In this document: positions 23,450-30,447 of the stretch, in pieces
How positions within the stretch are numbered: position 1 is the stretch's first letter
How the letters are laid out: the number at the start of each line of letters is the position of its first letter
Source: JAZQNF01 sp045641505
GTDB lineage: Bacteria; Bacillota; Clostridia; Lachnospirales; Bianqueaceae
DNA length: 40,524 nucleotides
Assembly (NCBI GenBank): GCA_045641505.1
Contig: JAZUHB010000107.1
Span: 1-40,524 of the forward strand
Direction of reading: 5' to 3'
Notes under the pieces: generated by a model
Told to the model about the DNA's origin: nothing
Database searches by the model: none
What the model saw: the letters and a program-made list of their open reading frames with translations, nothing else
Translations under genes and position numbers: made by a program

Positions 23450-23883
23450 TGAAACGTTTCCGACTGACCCATCTGCTCTATTGGTTCCTGCAGTTCACCT
23501 GGGGACTCCCGCAGAACCTCGCGGGCCTCGTCCTCTTTCTCGCGCTCCGGCTCCGCCGCCCCGCGCCGGCCGTCCGCGGCTATCACGGCGCCGTCCTCAC
23601 CGAATGGGGGCGCCCGTACAGCGTCGGGCTCGGCATGTTCATCTTCTTCGGCCACGGGAAGGCCCCCGGCGCCGAGGAGATCCGCGCGCACGAGTTCGGC
23701 CACACCGTGCAATCCGTGATCCTCGGGCCGCTGTTCCTGCCCGTGATCGGCCTGCCGTCCGCGGTCTGGGCCTTCGCGCCCTGCTTCGTGAAGCTCCGCC
23801 GGAGCGGCAAAAAACGCTACTCCGACTTCTACCCCGAGGGCTGGGCCGACCGGCTCGGGCGCTCGCTGACGCGCCGGGCCTGA
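23449..23883 (+). CDS. Small HEXXH membrane protein
   Basis: A 144-residue protein with an N-terminal hydrophobic segment (about residues 8-31) and a second at about 97-113. Between them is HEFGHTVQS (about residues 82-90), an HEXXH zinc metallopeptidase signature. The end DFYPEGWADRLG may supply further ligands. Members of this size are annotated in Clostridia only as hypothetical or putative Zn-peptidases as far as I know. The ATG overlaps the previous stop (TAATG), so translation is coupled. A longer reading that begins at 23023 lies within the preceding gene and is not real. Confidence 0.7.
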   Translation: MKRFRLTHLLYWFLQFTWGLPQNLAGLVLFLALRLRRPAPAVRGYHGAVLTEWGRPYSVGLGMFIFFGHGKAPGAEEIRAHEFGHTVQSVILGPLFLPVIGLPSAVWAFAPCFVKLRRSGKKRYSDFYPEGWADRLGRSLTRRA

Positions 23884-23918
23884 CGCGCCGCTATCCATTA
23901 TTTTTCAAGGAGATCCCC

Positions 23919-24668
23919 ATGATTACTTCCTCTTTCGATCCCGAATCCCGTCCGATCATCAGCCTGCGCGAGTTCTACGGCGAGCCGGGCGACCTGGCCG
24001 ACGTCTGCGTCATCACCTTCTCCCACGTGCTCCGCGACGAGATCCTCGCGGCCCGGGACTGCGCGGTGATCGCGCAGATCGGCGCGTGCAACGGCAATAT
24101 CCCGATCTACAGCTTCCGCTCCGGCGGCCGCCGCGTCGCGTTCTACCTCTCCCCCATCGGCTCGACGATGGCCTCGCAGTGCCTGCTCGAGGCCAACTGG
24201 CTGACCGGCGCAACGAAATTCATCAGCTTCGGCAGCGCGGGCAGCCTCGACGCTGCGCGCACCTCGAACCGCCTCATCCTTCCGACCGCCGCCTACCGCG
24301 ACGAGGGCATGTCCTACCACTACGCGCCGCCCGCCGACTACATCGAGGTGAAGAACGAGCCGGTGCTCCGCGCGCTCTTCACACAGCTCGGCCTCCCCTT
24401 CACCGAGGGCCGCATCTGGACCACCGACGCGGTCCTGAGGGAGACCGTCGGCCAGATGAACGCCCGCCGAGCCGAGGGCTGCATCGCCGTCGAGATGGAG
24501 ATCGCAGGGCTGCAGAGCGTCTGCGATTTCACCGGCCTCGGTCTCTACTCCTTCATCGTCACCGGCGACGTGCTCTCCGAGGAAAGCTACTCGGTCAGCG
24601 GCCTCACCGCCGCGAACCACAACCTGGACTGCTGCCGGCTCGCGCTCGAGATCGCGGAAAGAATCTGA
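23919..24668 (+). CDS. Nucleoside phosphorylase family protein
   Basis: A 249-residue protein of the PNP/UDP (phosphorylase I) fold. Typical elements are the G-rich SPIGSTMASQCLLEA (about residues 84-98), the FISFGSAGSLD loop (about 104-114), and the late VEMEIAGLQSVC block (about 191-202) that matches the ribose-binding EME motif of uridine and purine phosphorylases. D in VTGDVL is in place for base contact. It likely splits a nucleoside with phosphate. AAGGAG lies 7 bp before the ATG. It is the last gene of the rightward cluster before the M3 peptidase promoter. Confidence 0.82.
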   Translation: MITSSFDPESRPIISLREFYGEPGDLADVCVITFSHVLRDEILAARDCAVIAQIGACNGNIPIYSFRSGGRRVAFYLSPIGSTMASQCLLEANWLTGATKFISFGSAGSLDAARTSNRLILPTAAYRDEGMSYHYAPPADYIEVKNEPVLRALFTQLGLPFTEGRIWTTDAVLRETVGQMNARRAEGCIAVEMEIAGLQSVCDFTGLGLYSFIVTGDVLSEESYSVSGLTAANHNLDCCRLALEIAERI

Positions 24669-24679
24669 ACCGTCCCCCC

Positions 24680-24708
24680 TTGCGCGGCATCCCGTCCGCG
24701 CTTACAAT
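24680..24708 (+). promoter_or_regulatory. Promoter of the M3 peptidase gene
   Basis: TTGCGC (24680-24685) and TACAAT (24703-24708) with a 17-bp spacer, 28 bp upstream of the ATG at 24737; AGGAGG lies between. Confidence 0.7.
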
Positions 24709-24736
24709 GAGAAAAACGACTCTCAGGAGGCTACCC

Positions 24737-26434
24737 ATGGAAAAATTCAAGGATCTGGAGTACAAGCGCCCGGATTTCGCCGCGGCGAAGAAGACTCTCG
24801 GCGCCGTCACCAAGAAGGTGAAGGCCGCGAAGAGCTATGACGACTACCGCGCCGCGTACCTCGAGATGGAGCAGGGCATCATCGAGCTCTACACGATGTC
24901 CACCGTCTGCCACGTGCGCAACACACTCGACAAGCGCGATCCCTTCTACGAAGCGGAGCAGAAGGCGATCTCCGCCGGCACCGCGAAGCTCGGCCTCGCG
25001 ATGCAGAAGGCCCAGAAGGCCCTCACCGAGAGCCCCTTCCGCGCCGAGTTCGATAAGGAATTCGGCCCGCATCTGATGAAGGGCATGGAGACGGACCTTC
25101 GGCTCATGAGCCCGAAGATCATCGGCCTGATGATCAAGGAGAGCAACCTGACCCAGACCTACTCCAAGGATGCCGCCCTCTGCAAAACCGTCTTCCGCGG
25201 CGAGGAGTGCAACTTCTACGGGCTGCTGAAGCACATGGAATCGACCGACCGCGACGAGCGCCGCGAGGCCTTCCGCGCCTGGGCCGCCCTCTACGAGAGC
25301 GTCTCCGCGAAGCTCGACGCCACCTACGACAAGCTGGTCGCCCTCCGCGTCAAGAAGGCGAAGCGGCTCGGCTTCGCGAGCTTCATCGACTATATCTACC
25401 CCGCCCGCGGACGCTACGACTACACCGCCGAGGACGCCGCCCGCTTCCGCGCCCAGGTCCGCGACGTGATCGTCCCCTTCTGCGACGAGCTCTACGCGAA
25501 GCAGAAGGAGCGTCTGGGCATCGACGAGCTGCACTGGTACGACGAGGCGCTGGTCTTCCCCGAAGGCAACGCCCTGCCCCTCGGCACCAAGGACGAGCTG
25601 GTCGAGAAGGCCCGGCAGATGTACCGCGCCCTCTCGCCCGAGACCGGCGAGTACTTCGACTTCATGTGCGAGCACGAGCTCTTCGACCTGGAGACCCGCC
25701 CCGGCAAGCATCTCGGCGGCTACTGCACCTTCATGCCCGCCTTCAAGGCCCCGTTCATCTTCTCGAACTTCAACGGCACCAGCGCCGACGTCGACGTGCT
25801 GACCCACGAGGCCGGCCACGCGTTCCAGGCCTACATCGCCAGCCGCACCCTGCCCCTCGCCAACCAGATCCAGTCCACGAGCGAGATCAACGAGATCCAC
25901 TCCATGTCGATGGAGCACTTTGCCTATCCCTACATGGAGGCCTTCTTCGGCGAAAACGTGAACAAGTACCTCTACAGCCACCTCTGCCAGGCGCTGTGCA
26001 CCATCCCCTACCTGGTCAGCGTCGACGAGTTCCAGCACCGCGTCTTCGAAAACCCGAAGATGAGCGCCGCCGACCGCCGCGCCGCCTGGCACGAGATCGA
26101 GCAGATCTACCTGCCCTGGCGCGACTACGACGGCAACGAGTTCCTCGCCGGCGGCGGCTTCTGGATGCAGAAGCAGCACATCTTCCTCTACCCCTTCTAC
26201 TACATCGACTACGCGCTGGCGCAGATCTGCGCCTTCCAGTTCCTCGCGAAGGACCGCGCCGACCACGCCTCCGCCTGGGCCGACTACCTGAAGCTCTGCA
26301 AGTCCGGCGGCAGCCTGGGCTACTTCGACACCCTGAAGTACGCGGGCCTCGACAATCCCTTCGAGCCGGGCACCGTCGAGAAGGTGATGGCCTGCGTGAA
26401 GGCGACGATCGCGGAGTTCGAGGCGAAGCTGTAA
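24737..26434 (+). CDS. M3 family oligoendopeptidase
   Basis: A 565-residue zinc peptidase of the M3B (PepF-like) family. The catalytic motif is H357-E-A-G-H361 (THEAGHAFQ), with the third ligand in the following helix (SEINEIHSMSMEHF). The C-terminal part has the family-typical FFGENVNKYLYSHL and LWMQ-like FWMQKQHIFLYPFYYIDY. These cytoplasmic enzymes digest short peptides. Length matches the family. AGGAGG lies 6 bp before the ATG, and the gene has its own promoter and terminator, so it is monocistronic. Confidence 0.94.
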   Translation: MEKFKDLEYKRPDFAAAKKTLGAVTKKVKAAKSYDDYRAAYLEMEQGIIELYTMSTVCHVRNTLDKRDPFYEAEQKAISAGTAKLGLAMQKAQKALTESPFRAEFDKEFGPHLMKGMETDLRLMSPKIIGLMIKESNLTQTYSKDAALCKTVFRGEECNFYGLLKHMESTDRDERREAFRAWAALYESVSAKLDATYDKLVALRVKKAKRLGFASFIDYIYPARGRYDYTAEDAARFRAQVRDVIVPFCDELYAKQKERLGIDELHWYDEALVFPEGNALPLGTKDELVEKARQMYRALSPETGEYFDFMCEHELFDLETRPGKHLGGYCTFMPAFKAPFIFSNFNGTSADVDVLTHEAGHAFQAYIASRTLPLANQIQSTSEINEIHSMSMEHFAYPYMEAFFGENVNKYLYSHLCQALCTIPYLVSVDEFQHRVFENPKMSAADRRAAWHEIEQIYLPWRDYDGNEFLAGGGFWMQKQHIFLYPFYYIDYALAQICAFQFLAKDRADHASAWADYLKLCKSGGSLGYFDTLKYAGLDNPFEPGTVEKVMACVKATIAEFEAKL

Positions 26435-26462
26435 AAAGGAACATCCTTCCGGAAACAACGCT

Positions 26463-26491
26463 GGACCCGACGGAACCGCCGGGTCCTTTTT
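26463..26491 (+). terminator. Terminator after the M3 peptidase gene
   Basis: GGACCCG (26463-26469) pairs with CGGGTCC (26480-26486), followed by TTTTT. Confidence 0.82.
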
Positions 26492-26549
26492 GAACAAATT
26501 CCGAAACCAGGCGATACTTCCGCCCCCGAATTGCGACTGTGATAACAAA

Positions 26550-26561
26550 GGCGTTAACGCC
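26550..26561. promoter_or_regulatory. Perfect palindrome upstream of the second sigma gene
   Basis: GGCGTTAACGCC is a 12-bp perfect palindrome 44 bp before the sigma start, in a 113-bp gap without a convincing -35/-10 pair. It may be an operator. The promoter of this pair could be of the ECF type, which I cannot identify by eye. Confidence 0.4.
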
Positions 26562-26604
26562 GCCTGATAGTACAAAGCTGTTTTCTTGGCACCGGGAGGT
26601 TATT

Positions 26605-27156
26605 GTGGAAGAACGTGAGATCTTGGAGCTGTTCCGGAAACGCTCGGAACAGGCGCTGGAGGAGGTGCGGGGACGCTTCGGAGCACGCTTGTTCGGAATT
26701 GCCCGTCAGCTGCTTTCCGATTGCGGCGAAGCAGAAGAATGTGTCGATGACTGTCTGCTGGCCCTCTGGAACGCCATCCCGCCTACGCAGCCCGACAGTC
26801 TCGAAGCCTACGCCGTGCGCATCGTGACCCGTCTCGCCTGCAGCCGCTACCGGCTCCTGAACGCGCAAAAACGGAAGGCCGAGATGGTCAGTCTGGATGA
26901 GTTGGCGGAGGTTCTGCCCTCCGGCACGGAGCTTTTCGACCAGGTCTGGGAAAACACTCTGAAGGAAAAAATCCGGGACTGGATCCGTTCGCTGCCTCGC
27001 GAAAACGCCTACATCTTCCTGCACCGCTACTGGTACGGAGAATCCGCGGAGGTCATCGCGAAAGCGCTCGGGCTCAACCGGATCTCCGTGCAGCAGCGCC
27101 TGTCGCGCATGAAAAGAAGCTTGAAAAGGAAATTGGAGGCAGAAAATGGAAAATAA
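26605..27156 (+). CDS. ECF-type sigma factor paired with a membrane serpin
   Basis: A 183-residue ECF sigma factor. Region 2 is at about residues 20-85 (SDCGEAEECVDDCLLALWNA, then VRIVTRLACSRYR). Region 4 (about 125-180) has a helix-turn-helix AEVIAKALGLNRISVQQRLS. The start is taken as GTG at 26605, since GGGAGG lies 6 bp upstream and VEEREILELFRKRSEQAL is the expected N-terminus; an upstream ATG at 26539 lacks a ribosome binding site. Its last 11 bp overlap the next gene, whose product has an anti-sigma-like N-terminus. Confidence 0.88.
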   Translation: MEEREILELFRKRSEQALEEVRGRFGARLFGIARQLLSDCGEAEECVDDCLLALWNAIPPTQPDSLEAYAVRIVTRLACSRYRLLNAQKRKAEMVSLDELAEVLPSGTELFDQVWENTLKEKIRDWIRSLPRENAYIFLHRYWYGESAEVIAKALGLNRISVQQRLSRMKRSLKRKLEAENGK

Positions 27157-28597
27157 GGATCTGAAAAGTATATTCATGGACAGCTTCTCCGGTCTCGACG
27201 AGAAGCTGGTGAAGGAAACCGAGCAAGCTCCCCGCCTGCTGCGGAAGCGCCGCGACGGGGCCGTCCTTATCGCCTTCGTGTGCAGTCTGGCCCTCATCCT
27301 CGGCATCAGCATCACCGCAGGGCAGAGACGTCCTGCTCCCGATCCGGTCGTCAAGGAAGAATCGGCTTCACAGCCCGAATTCGCCAGGGAAAACACCGAA
27401 GAAAGCACCGAATCATCCTTCAAGATCGTCGATCTCGCGGCGATGTACGAACAGCAGCAGCTTTTCAAGACGGCCGAGTGGATCACCCAGCGCGTCGCGC
27501 CGCAGGCCCCTTACGGTCAGTTCGCCGAAAAGCTGTTCGCGGCCTGGTTAGGCGAAGCGGGCAACCGGGCGCTGAGTCCCTACAGTATCTACGATTTCCT
27601 GAGCATGCTCGCCTATTGCAGCAGTGACGACGCGAAGGCGGAGCTCCTCGAGGTCCTCGGGTGTCAGAACCTGGCGGAGCTGACCGGGGTGACCGACAGT
27701 ATCCTGCGGTTTCTCGCGCTTCCTAATAAGTATGGGGAAATCCTTCACGCCGGCCATTCTCTCTGGCTGAAGGAGGGGACGGACTTCGACGAAAAGAAGG
27801 TCTCGGCGATCCGCGACGCTTTCGACACCGAGATATACCGCGTCGATTTTACGGCCCCGGAGACGGCCGGACAGGTCGATTCCTGGATCCTGGAAAAAAC
27901 TGACCGTATGATCCAAACCAACCACGCGGACCGCTTTGCCGAGGACGGTGATCAGTACACGGCTCTGCTTCTGCAGTCTCTGTATTATCAAGGGAACTTC
28001 ATCTCGAACAAAGAATGCGGTTTCATCGATTTTCACAAGGACGGTGCCGTGAAGAATGTCCCCTCGGTCGGCATCTGGGAAATCGTTCCCTGCTTCGATG
28101 ACGGGCAGCTGTTAGCCGTTCAGATCAATGTGGGTGAGGTCGGCACTCTTTCGCTGCTCATGCCGAAGGAGGGGCATACTCTTTCCGAGCTGGATCCTGT
28201 CCGGGCTTATGAGCTGCTTTGCGGACAAGGCGATTTTATCCTCTGTGACGCGGATGTCCGGGTTCCTTTTTTCGATGTTGAGACGCAGACCGGGCTGGAC
28301 AGCCTTCTGGGTGAAATCGGCGTCGGGCACGCTCTCGAGCCGGGTGCCATCGCTGCGCTCTACCGGGACCCCGGATCGGAACTCGCCGAAAAGTCTTTTG
28401 TGCAGGTCGAACATGGATCGCACGTGATCCTGAATGAAGACGGGATCCGGGGCGCCGCGTACACGGAGGGAATAACTTATGGCGGTTGGCCGGATTTCCG
28501 GGAGAGAACCGTGCTTTCCTTCGACCGTCCGTTCCTGTTCATGATTTCGCTGGGGGACGGCTGTCCGTTGTTCTGGGGACAGATCGACTGCCCGTAA
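27146..28597 (+). CDS. Membrane-anchored serpin, putative anti-sigma factor
   Basis: A 483-residue protein in three parts. Residues 1-36 are cytoplasmic and include FSGLDEKLVKETEQ, similar to the HIDADIIEEAET helix of the other putative anti-sigma in this window. Residues ~38-58 are one membrane helix, followed by an acidic linker. Residues ~95-483 are a serpin fold: NRALSPYSIYDFLSMLAY (shutter helix B region), later FVQVEHGSHVILNEDGIRGA (strand leading to the reactive loop) and LSFDRPFLFMIS (F459-F463). The loop hinge is atypical: I434 and R435 replace the usual small residue and glutamate, so inhibition of proteases is doubtful. The gene overlaps the sigma gene by 11 bp. A role as a sigma-sequestering sensor is inferred from overlap and topology. 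Confidence 0.82.
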   Translation: MENKDLKSIFMDSFSGLDEKLVKETEQAPRLLRKRRDGAVLIAFVCSLALILGISITAGQRRPAPDPVVKEESASQPEFARENTEESTESSFKIVDLAAMYEQQQLFKTAEWITQRVAPQAPYGQFAEKLFAAWLGEAGNRALSPYSIYDFLSMLAYCSSDDAKAELLEVLGCQNLAELTGVTDSILRFLALPNKYGEILHAGHSLWLKEGTDFDEKKVSAIRDAFDTEIYRVDFTAPETAGQVDSWILEKTDRMIQTNHADRFAEDGDQYTALLLQSLYYQGNFISNKECGFIDFHKDGAVKNVPSVGIWEIVPCFDDGQLLAVQINVGEVGTLSLLMPKEGHTLSELDPVRAYELLCGQGDFILCDADVRVPFFDVETQTGLDSLLGEIGVGHALEPGAIAALYRDPGSELAEKSFVQVEHGSHVILNEDGIRGAAYTEGITYGGWPDFRERTVLSFDRPFLFMISLGDGCPLFWGQIDCP

Positions 28598-28633
28598 ACA
28601 GACGCACGCTCCGTGTTTCGAAAAGCAAAAAGC

Positions 28634-28661
28634 GCATCCCGCAGGATGCTCTTTCTTTTTT
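28634..28661 (+). terminator. Terminator after the serpin gene
   Basis: GCATCC (28634-28639) and GGATGC (28644-28649) form a short stem with a 4-base loop, followed by a T-rich run (TCTTTCTTTTTT). The stem is short, so efficiency is uncertain. Confidence 0.6.
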
Positions 28662-28668
28662 CGTTTCA

Positions 28669-28850
28669 TTACAGGTCGTAATATTTCGCGAATTCCGCCG
28701 GATGCGGACGCGTCTCGCGAGCGAGCCGCTCGAAGTTTCGGCTGCGCCGAAACTTCTGATTACAAATCGTAATACTTGGCAAACTCAGCGGGATGCGGAC
28801 GCGTCTCGCGAGCGAGCCGCGCGAAGTTTCGGCTACGCCAAAACTTCTGC
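28669..28850 (-). repeat. Two tandem 91-bp repeats that re-encode the glutamine synthetase C-terminus
   Basis: Unit A (28669-28759) and unit B (28760-28850) lie directly downstream of the glnA stop codon and begin in register with it, 91 and 182 bp away. On the minus strand each contains a hairpin (GAAGTTTCGGC paired with GCCGAAACTTC, perfect in A at 28732-28756, one mismatch in B), then a reading frame LARETRPHPAEFAKYYDL followed by TAA. The last ten codons of A are nearly identical to glnA's own, while those of B encode the same ten residues with mostly synonymous changes. No start codon precedes either copy. Confidence 0.85.
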
Positions 28851-30272
28851 TTATAAGTCGTAATATTTCGCGAATTCCGCCGGGTGTGGAATTCGCGAAA
28901 TATCCGCGGCTTCCTTGCGGCGCTTGGCGACCCAGATCTCGAGCAGCTTCTCGGGGAAGACGCCGCCGGCGGTCAGATAGTCGTGGTCGGCCTCCAGCGC
29001 GTCGAGCGCCTCGTCCAGCGAGGTGGGCAGACCCTGGATCTTCTCCTTCTCCTCGTCGGAGAGCTCGAACAGGTTGAAATCGAAGGGACCCCAGCCGTTC
29101 GCGGCAGGATCGATCTTATTCTTGATGCCGTCCAGACCGGCCATCAGGATCGCGGCGTAGGCGAAGTAGGGATTCGCCGTGGCGTCGGGGTTCCGGAGCT
29201 CGAAGCGCTTGGTCTCGGGGGACTTCGCGTAGGCCGGGATGCGGATGACGGCGCTGCGGTTCGAGGTCGCGTAGCCGATGGTCACGGGCGCCTCGAAGCC
29301 GGGCACGAGCCGCTTGTAGGAGTTGGTGCTGGGGTTGGTCAGCGCGCAGAGCGACGGGCAGTGCCGGAGCAGGCCGCCCATGAACCAGTGCGCCGTCTCG
29401 CTGAGGCCGGAGTAGCCGTTCTCGTCGTAGAACAGGGGCTTCCCGTCCTTCATCAGCAGCATGTGCACGTGCATCCCGCTGCCGGCCTCGCCGAAGATGG
29501 GCTTGGGCATGAAGGTCGCGGTCCGGCCGTCGGCGACCGCCTCGTTCTTGATGACGTACTTGATGATCTCGGTCTTGTCGGCCATTTCGACCATGTCGCG
29601 GAGCTCGACCTCGATCTCCAACTGCCCGGGGCCGCCGACCTCGTGATGGTGGTATTTCACGTCCACACCCCAGTCGTCCAGCGTGCAGCACATGCGGGAG
29701 CGCAGGGAGTTGGTGATGTCCTGCGGCAGCGCGCAGTGGTAGCCGCCCTTGTGGGGCACGTTGTAGCCGCTGCCGGCGAGGTCCGTGTTCCACTCAGCCT
29801 GCTCGGAATCGAGCTCGAAGCCGACGCTCTCGGGGCGCACGGAGTAGCTGACGTTGTCCAGCACATAGAACTCGAACTCGGGCCCGATGATCATCCGGTC
29901 GGCGATGCCTTCCTTCTGCATGTAGGCGATGGCGGCCTGCGCGACGTTGCGGGGATACTGGTCGAACGGCAGGTTCTCCTCCCGGCCGATCACGCGGACG
30001 TTGCCGATCATCGACAGCGTCGGGACCTCGGTGAAGGGGTCCTGATGCGCGGATTCGATTTCGGGGATGAACACCATGTCGCTCTTCTCGACGGAGGCGT
30101 AGCCGTAGTTCGAGCCGTCGAAGCCGATGCCGTACTTCATTGTGTCCTCGGTGAAGCGCTGGGCGGGAATCGCCAGATGCCGCCAGCGGCCCTCCAGGTC
30201 TACCATCTTGAAATCGATGATCCGGATCCCATTCTCGCGGCAGTAATTCTGCACGTCCTTGACTGTTTTCAT
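28851..30272 (-). CDS. glnA: Glutamine synthetase, type I
   Basis: A 473-residue glutamine synthetase (ATP + glutamate + ammonia to glutamine). Conserved motifs in order: DFKMVDLEGRWRHL near the start, MKYGIGFDGSNYGY (about residues 45-58), the metal-binding IIGPEFEFYVLD (about 127-138), YHHHEVGGPGQLEIEV (the ATP/metal H-E segment), GSGMHVHMLLM and NRSAVIRIPAY with FELRNPDATANPYFAYAAIL. The length fits the GSI group. The tail ends PAEFAKYYDL. Its own promoter is at 30305-30333 and GAGG precedes the ATG. The bases encoding ISRIP just before that tail belong to a 16-bp perfect inverted repeat, suggesting the end was rearranged. Confidence 0.96.
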   Translation of the reverse strand: MKTVKDVQNYCRENGIRIIDFKMVDLEGRWRHLAIPAQRFTEDTMKYGIGFDGSNYGYASVEKSDMVFIPEIESAHQDPFTEVPTLSMIGNVRVIGREENLPFDQYPRNVAQAAIAYMQKEGIADRMIIGPEFEFYVLDNVSYSVRPESVGFELDSEQAEWNTDLAGSGYNVPHKGGYHCALPQDITNSLRSRMCCTLDDWGVDVKYHHHEVGGPGQLEIEVELRDMVEMADKTEIIKYVIKNEAVADGRTATFMPKPIFGEAGSGMHVHMLLMKDGKPLFYDENGYSGLSETAHWFMGGLLRHCPSLCALTNPSTNSYKRLVPGFEAPVTIGYATSNRSAVIRIPAYAKSPETKRFELRNPDATANPYFAYAAILMAGLDGIKNKIDPAANGWGPFDFNLFELSDEEKEKIQGLPTSLDEALDALEADHDYLTAGGVFPEKLLEIWVAKRRKEAADISRIPHPAEFAKYYDL

Positions 30273-30304
30273 TGATTCACACCTCTTCGGGGTAATTTGT
30301 GCTT

Positions 30305-30333
30305 ATGGTATCACGATGCGCCGGAAATGGCAA
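30305..30333 (-). promoter_or_regulatory. Promoter of glnA
   Basis: Minus strand TTGCCA (30333-30328) and TACCAT (30310-30305) with a 17-bp spacer, 33 bp upstream of the ATG. Confidence 0.68.
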
Positions 30334-30391
30334 CGGGTTTCGAGGGGCGAGGTCGAGGCATTGGTTTGCGCGACTCGCCGCGCCCCTCCGT

Positions 30392-30420
30392 TTGACATTC
30401 ACGCCGCAATCAAGTAAAAT
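30392..30420 (+). promoter_or_regulatory. Promoter of the RNase III-like gene
   Basis: TTGACA (30392-30397) and TAAAAT (30415-30420) with a 17-bp spacer, 28 bp upstream of the ATG at 30448. Confidence 0.85.
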
Positions 30421-30447
30421 AAAGCGACATATCAAACGAGGTATTAT

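Noticed and set aside
24731..26575. 614-codon ORF opposite the M3 peptidase gene
   Set aside because: Same reason: the other strand carries a clear HEXXH peptidase with promoter, ribosome binding site and terminator.
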